Translations under genes and position numbers: made by a program
In this document: positions 58,453-64,000 of the stretch, piece by piece
How the letters are laid out: each line of letters starts with the position of its first letter
Position numbering within the stretch: the stretch's first letter is position 1
Notes under the pieces: generated by a model
Databases searched by the model: none
Seen by the model: only the letters and a program-made list of their open reading frames with translations
Told to the model about the DNA's origin: nothing
Assembly (NCBI RefSeq): GCF_026210795.1
Contig: NC_089431.1
Coordinates: 4,402,001 to 4,466,000, forward strand
Reading direction: 5' to 3'
Length of the DNA stretch: 64,000 bases
DNA from: Rhizophagus irregularis
Taxonomy: Eukaryota; Glomeromycota; Glomeromycetes; Glomerales; Glomeraceae

Positions 58453-61400
58453 GTTATAATAAATTGTTGTAAGTATTCAATGTGTAAAAAAATTTTTTTG
58501 AGAAGTTTATATTAGAAAGCTTTTTTTCATCATCGTAATAAAGAAATTTAATTGGAAAAACCGTTATTTTTATTAAAGACGCTAAAACAACGAAATGATC
58601 GGCCTAATGCAGTTACCTTGTGTTTTAATTATACGAATGTTATACGAATGACAAAGAAAAATTTTCTTTAATAAATCAAGTGGAACACAAATAAATATTC
58701 TTTACGCTGTTACTTTTTTTTACATATACGGTAAACAAAACCAAAATAACAGGTGTTACCTTAATACCATCTTTTGAATTTTTTGAGTATCACCTAAAAT
58801 TGTTTAGCGTAGTCTCATTCTGCAATTATTTCGGAATGAATGAGACAGTTTCAAGCAAAAAGGTTTCTTAATCTGCTGATTACATAAAAAGCCCATAGCG
58901 CCAGAGAGACCTTGAATGAGATAGAATAATTTGCTAAAAGTAGGCTTAATTTGTCTTACAAGGTACTAATTACATCGTCTAGTGTCACATACATGTTAGC
59001 TTTAATATATACTATTTATTGTATTGAATCCTGGTTTCAAGACAACTTAATATATAGCGATATAGCGATGGTCACCTCGGACCGAAAATGGTCATCAAAA
59101 TGATAGTTTAAGGTCGGTTCCGGATGGTTTGATCTACAACACCACCAATACCAAAAAAAAATCCAGTTAATTTTAAGTAAAGTAAGCTTAGGCTACTTAG
59201 CTCAGTATGGCATGATTTCCCGACATCTATTTTTCAAATGTAACCTTTTCCCGATAACAATTTCCCGACAAGACAAATTCTTGAATGGACATTTTCCTGG
59301 AAAGAACTTTTCCCGACATGATATTGCCTCGACATGATGGCAATTTCCCGAATTCAAATTACGAAAAATGATTTACAAAAATACTTGATTTTATTGCGAA
59401 AAAATAAAAATAAAAATAAATTTTTTTATATAATAAAACTTTTTAATCAAGAGAACAATATAATAAAATAATAAATATCCATAAACAAATACGCACAAAA
59501 TAAATGACAATAAAAATATATTAGAGATCATTAATATACTACTAAGTGTAGCACAAAGTAATTAATCCAAAAAAAAAAAATATGAAACTTTTTTGCTTTA
59601 GAAGTATAATAATATGTTGATTTTTTCATTAGTCCGACTATTTATTGCATTAAAATATAATATTTCGTTGTAACATTTTATCCTAATCTAATACGTATTA
59701 TTTTAGATAAATTGAAAGTTTAGGTATAACTTGCATTTATTTAGGAAATCTGAGGACATAGTTTCAAACTCAATCTGCATGTTATTATTTAATACTAAAC
59801 ACGAATAAAATATAAATGGAAGCAAAAACTTCTGAAAGTTCGTTTATTGGATTACTGTATTATGTTACTAGAAGTTATTAGATGATCCGTTAGACGTCTG
59901 GATGATTCAAGTGCAACAATTGCGTAACAACAATTGATATTCTTTAAATGTAGCGATTCTTTTAAGATTCCGATCTTGTGATGAGTAGCTTTTGAATGAT
60001 TTAAGTATTATAGGAATTGATTACTTTTTTATTTCAAACATTTAATCTCATTAAGTCTTATTGTTATGCCAATAATTTTATTAAATTACAATTTACTTAA
60101 TACTACTATTTTTTTCATAAGACAATAATAAAAGTAAATTATCAAAACCAGAATTCACAGATTTCTATCCGATCAAACTTAAAAATAACATAAATATGTA
60201 ATTGAAAAATTAATATTCAATATGCAAATATACCTTGCTCAATTTTCATTATAAATATATCCTCAGTTACATTATTTTTAAATTTATTAGATTGAAAATA
60301 TTAAATTCTTTACTCTTTACAAAATTGAAAAGAAAAGTTCAAGATCTATCAATTCCAATTCCTCAATAAAGATGCAATTAAAAAATTGCCAATAAAATTT
60401 AATATTAAAAATATATAGGAAAGAAATTGAAATAAAAATACATAAAAGGATTTAGATGAATTTAGAATTTTTTATAATTTATTATAGTAATAGAGAACTA
60501 TTAAAATTTTTAAAGGTGTGATACTTAATAATATATTCACGATATATATTTCCTTAAATTCTATTATCAACATTTTATTTTCCAACAAATTGTTTGTTAA
60601 GGAAAATGTAACAATATAATCATCTACTAAAAAAGTTTTATCTGCCGTTTAGAATAGTCTCCATATAACAAGGGGTCATTTCCATGGGGAGCTTGGCATA
60701 TATCTAGTAGAAGGTCTTTAAGTGAAAGTTATTGCAAAAAAATGACATCATTTTTTTTAAAACGGCATGCAAAATGTTGATCTCTTTTTATAAAAATGTC
60801 CGTTCTAGGAACGATCTGATATTTTTTTTCAGGTTGGGTCAGGCCAGTTGGGTCGGATAACCTGGATAATATAGTTATTGAGTATGGTCATAGTACTGAT
60901 AACATCATGAAATTTTTAGGTAGATGCATTAGTTCAGAAATATGTGGATTCCCATATATTCTACGTGGATCTACGGAGAATTTTGTGGATCTACGTCGAA
61001 AATACCATGTGTTTCGTCACTGGGTATTTGGAAAATATTGGACATGTGGATTTAAGTGGAAAAAATTTCCTGATGAAGTAGGGTTGGATAATTATCTATA
61101 TACTCCAAAGCAAAAGGACTATAATATCTAATCTTAAAAAAAGACTAATACAATGATTGTTTGAATCGATGCGATTGCATCATTCATACAATTACTTAGT
61201 GTACTTGCTCTGATGATTTAGTACCATTTATAATAAAAAGTTTTTAAAATATATTAATTTCAAGTTTGGTTGATTTATAGAACAGTTTAAAAAATAATTT
61301 TAATAGATTATTAATAAAAAATAAAATGATAAAAAAAAAGAATGATAACAAATGATTACTACTAAAATTTAATTGGCTATTAGTCATGTAATTTAAACTA

Positions 61401-61478
61401 ACTAAACTAACTAAGTAACCTATGTTATGTAAGCTCCCATACATACAAATTGTCACAAAGATAATTAAGAAAAATAAT
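58453..61478. other. 3 kb intergenic stretch, repeats only
   Basis: The left end should hold the original kinase promoter. At 59214-59345, repeated TTTCCCGACA and CGACATGAT blocks form a degenerate repeat with a relative at 62597-62690. The 60907-61131 frame (GRCISSEICGFPYILRG) sits in a repeat-like ACGTGGATCTACG region and is not convincing as a gene. The 61244-61597 minus-strand frame overlaps the secreted-protein gene. Confidence 0.4.
59214..59345. repeat. dispersed repeat copy (ACAAATTCTTGAATGGACAT)
   Basis: Shares about 80 bases with 62607-62690 in the same orientation: AGACAAATTCTTGA-TGGACA, then TTCTCGACATGATATTG-like and CCCGACATGA blocks. Family unknown, non-coding. Confidence 0.65.
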
Positions 61479-61913
61479 TTAATGACAGTTTGGATCAAAC
61501 CACCAACTAAAAACATCACCATGTATATGATAACAGATATCTCCATTAAAATTACCTCGGTCTTTTTTTTGCCTGGTACTTCCTTGTACTTCTGCATGAA
61601 TCCAATAATTAGGTGTATTAGTAAAAGTAATGTTTAGTTGTGTATGTTGATCACATTCGTGGTAATTATAATCACCAGCTATTTGATTATTATTTTGATC
61701 TGTTACCCAAAGTCTACACCTAGTACCTGCTATCATATCCCTAGTTATCGAGGCAGTATATGTTACATATAAAACCAAAAAAAAAATGAATTATTAGAAG
61801 AGAACAGAGAAAATACTGAGTATAATAAAAACTTTACCATCAGTGACCGAAACAAATGTTATGCAGACACAGATGAAGATGGCAATAGGAAGGTAAAAGC
61901 TTTGAAGTTTCAT
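61479..61913 (-). CDS. small secreted cysteine-containing protein
   Basis: complement(join(61479..61726, 61838..61913)), 324 bases, 107 residues; one 111-base intron at phase 1. Residues 1 to about 24 are a clear signal peptide (LPIAIFICVCITFVSV core, following MKLQSFY). The mature part, about 83 residues, has four cysteines (TRCRLW, HECDQH, DICYHI, DPNCH), consistent with two disulphides, and aromatic-rich segments NYWIHAEVQ and VFSWWFD. The intron assignment relies on GTAAAG and GCAG splice sites that keep the frame; reading through the intron meets a stop. Short secreted proteins of this kind are typical effector candidates in mycorrhizal fungi; that role is only inference. No family is recognised. 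Confidence 0.82.
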
Positions 61914-62006
61914 ATTGGTACTAAATTTATGAAGTTATGTTTTGTTTGTTTTGTTATCTTACGGTAACGATTCTGAAAAACAAAATTTTGGTGGCCATGG
62001 CAATGT

Positions 62007-62014
62007 TATATATA
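62007..62014 (-). promoter_or_regulatory. TATA-like box of the secreted-protein gene
   Basis: TATATATA lies 94-101 bases upstream of the ATG at 61913 on the minus strand, a plausible core-promoter position. AT-rich DNA makes chance matches common. Confidence 0.4.
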
Positions 62015-62087
62015 TTCGCTTACATAAATAAATAATGATATTCCTGCTAATTTAGATTATTCAAAAAAGTTAGCAGCAAGCTACCAT

Positions 62088-62205
62088 GTTTCTTTCTGTT
62101 TATTTAAACCATATGATTTATCTTTCTGTTATTCTAAACCATATGATTTATCTTTCTGTTATTCTAAATCATATGATTTATCTTTCTGTTATTATAAACC
62201 ATTCT
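62088..62205. repeat. 30-base tandem repeat, four copies, upstream of the secreted-protein gene
   Basis: TCTTTCTGTT recurs at 62091, 62121, 62151 and 62181 within a unit of TATGATTTATCTTTCTGTTA plus TTCTAAACCA. It lies 175-290 bases upstream of the start codon, in the likely promoter. Confidence 0.85.
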
Positions 62206-62210
62206 GTAAT

Positions 62211-64000
62211 AAACAAAAAAGTTCATACATCCTCCTAATCGAGGGGTTGTAGTATTTTTATTTGATAAATGAAAAAACCTCCCTACATTCCAAGTATCTG
62301 GTTACAAATAGAAATGTTTCATTAGAGACGTTTTGTAAATAATCAATAAACCTCACTTGCCCGGCTTTGTCAAAACCAGCAGCATATCTAAAATAAATGA
62401 AATATTTTGTTAGGAATTTTTTTTAATAATTAGCAAAAAATAAAAATAAACAAATTCCTCACTTACTCACAGTCATAACAACCGGATTAATCAAAGCCAG
62501 TATTCCAGGAGTATTTCATTAAATTTAAAATTCACCTTGGTGAACTTCCATGTGCTGATTTACATATTTTGAATAGTGATATTACGAGATGATCAGCAGA
62601 TGCCAAGACAAATTCTTGAGTGGACATTCCCCTAAAAGCATTTGTTCTCGACATGATATTGTCCCGACATGAAATTTTCCCGAAATCAAAATCAAATTAT
62701 TAAAAATGTAACTTTGGTTGAGTATATAGTATTTAACAATAAATAACACATTATAACTGGTAAATCGCAAATATTTAAATTTTAATTAGTTTTTTATTAT
62801 TAACCCATTTATCAAATAATTCGATAGATTTTTTTCGTGCTGAAACGATGATCATATCGTGGAATGTATTAGATCATTTACAATCATATCTTGATTAGAT
62901 TTACATTTTTAATCAAAAAAAAAAAACCGAAAAATACAAAAATAAAAAAGGAAATGATCTCCATTTTTGATCTTTTTCGTAAAAAAAATTATTTATTTTA
63001 TCTCTCTATATATCCAAACTTTTTATCAAAAAATTCATAAAATTCACTTCGTAAGTAATTAAAAAAAATATATAGAATCAAATGAATTTTTTCCTTAATT
63101 AATAATTTTTAATTATTCTTTAAACTTTTTTTTTTAAAAAAAGTGATTAATCTTAAAAAGGAAATCATTTTTTTTTATTTTAAACTAGTAAAAAAAGTTT
63201 TAAATTGATGAAAAAAGAAAAGATTGCAATAAAAAAATATTTGACTAATCTAAAAAGAAAAAAGAAATATTATTTATAATATTTCAAATTAAATAAATTA
63301 GACAATATTCCTAAACTGTAAATAGTGCTCCGTACGGGTTGGGTCAAACCCGGGTGATCGACCCGATCCGAATTTTTAAATCGAGTCGGGATTGCTGTTT
63401 TGCACATCTAAAATCTGTGACAGGTTACGCCGAAATGTGGCGCAACTGTCAAATGATCTGTCTAGCTGTACATAGTTGGGCACGCGATTTTGTGATCTGC
63501 CCAATAGCCATTCGCATGATCGTGTTGCTTTGATAAGCCCTATTATCTCCTTGTGAAATATTTTTTTTTTTGATTTTCTCACACACACTCTTTCCAGGAA
63601 GAACGATTAATTTTCCCTCAATTTAAATGTGGTAGTCTTTTATAAAATTACTTAAATACTCTTATATTAGCAGAGAAAAACTACTAAAAAACTATATACT
63701 TGATTTTAAAAAATTAAAGTTTATAAAAAGTTACACAACTTCGTGAAACAAGTATGGAAAGCGATAACAGTGAAGTGATAACACTACACAAGTAAGTCAA
63801 TTTTACACTAGTTTCGTTACTTTTGAATAGTTACTTTTCAAGATTTTAGAATAAGATTTGTATAAAAGAGAAAATAAAAAAAAAAAATTCCAGATTTTTG
63901 GGTTAACTTTATTTCGTGAAAATATAATATTTATATTGTTATATTATTTTAAATATTATTATATAGAATGTTGTGTACATTTGTTTTTTATAAGCTTTTT
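62211..64000. other. right edge: repeats, no supported gene
   Basis: 62597-62690 is a copy of the dispersed repeat at 59214. About 62915-63240 is A/T low complexity. At 63325-63375, GGGTTGGGTCAAACCCGGGT resembles the GC-rich ends of the 1248-1768 element. 63376-63590 is GC-richer, with unremarkable short frames on both strands that I cannot assign; it may be part of the same transposon remnant. Confidence 0.4.

Noticed and set aside
60907-61131. 74-codon plus-strand frame
   Set aside because: Built on GTGGATCTACG-like direct repeats; no domain or splice partner.
61244-61597. 117-codon minus-strand frame overlapping the secreted-protein gene
   Set aside because: It is an alternative frame of the same exon running into 3' AT-rich DNA; the signal-peptide gene model explains the region better.
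63339-63588. Frames on both strands in a GC-richer patch
   Set aside because: They overlap each other and adjoin a transposon-like GGGTC-rich block; no recognisable domain.
1-64000. CRISPR arrays, operons, ribosome-binding sites, rRNA or tRNA genes
   Set aside because: The DNA is eukaryotic in structure (spliced genes, short GT..AG introns). None of the tandem repeats has spacer architecture, and I could not support any tRNA or rRNA by eye. A tRNA scan would be decisive.

Overview
Overall character. This is AT-rich eukaryotic nuclear DNA, with long gene-poor stretches, short introns (about 50-110 bases, GT..AG, often GTAAGT or GTATGT), many degenerate transposon ends and several lineage-expanded families. 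The gene content is BTB-BACK-TLDc proteins, divergent TKL-type kinases with HRD-HSGN and DLG motifs, MYND, F-box and TPR-SET proteins. This mix fits an arbuscular mycorrhizal fungus (Glomeromycotina, Rhizophagus-like). That is an inference from families and composition; no rRNA or housekeeping marker is present.

Layout. 1-68 is the last exon of a kinase gene running in from the left; its near twin lies inverted at 45.7-47.5 kb. 0.5-7.9 kb is transposon-rich: a decayed coding relic, a MULE-like and a hAT-like miniature element, and a 3.6 kb near-perfect palindrome with target-site duplications. 7.9-9.3 kb (-) is a six-exon multi-pass membrane protein resembling a GPCR. 11.4-13.0 kb (+) is a BTB-BACK-TLDc gene. 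14.2-16.2 kb (-) is a MYND zinc-finger gene with minisatellites upstream. 18.9-20.5 kb (-) is a three-exon kinase. 20.5-26.4 kb is mostly empty apart from two decayed coding relics. 26.4-28.1 kb is a five-copy 354-base tandem array. 29.5-31.3 kb (+) is a five-exon kinase. 32.5-33.2 kb (-) is an Asn/Gln-rich protein. 35.3-41.4 kb is a tandem duplication, each unit holding a BTB-BACK-TLDc gene (-) and an antisense TLDc relic; one copy is frameshifted. 41.5-42.5 kb holds LINE endonuclease and kinase relics. 43.3-44.9 kb (-) is an F-box gene. 45.7-47.5 kb (-) is a kinase. 48.7-49.3 kb is a nested pair of miniature elements. 49.6-51.8 kb (-) is a TPR-SET gene, followed by an F-box relic. 54.8-58.5 kb (-) is a kinase whose first exon is split after codon 3 by a 1.4 kb transposon. 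61.5-61.9 kb (-) is a small secreted protein.

How the pieces relate. No operon-like logic is expected here. The coding content is mostly signalling and protein-interaction families (kinase, BTB-TLDc, F-box) amplified by local duplication, with intact copies next to decayed ones. Exon structures were rebuilt by hand and are phase-consistent: every multi-exon model sums to a multiple of three. Kinases at 29.5, 45.7 and 54.8 kb share an unusual tail of tiny phase-1 exons after the kinase domain. The most notable observation is the transposon in the 54.8-58.5 kb kinase. It has a matching 3-base target duplication, restores the reading frame on excision, and carries splice-like ends that could let it be read as an intron.
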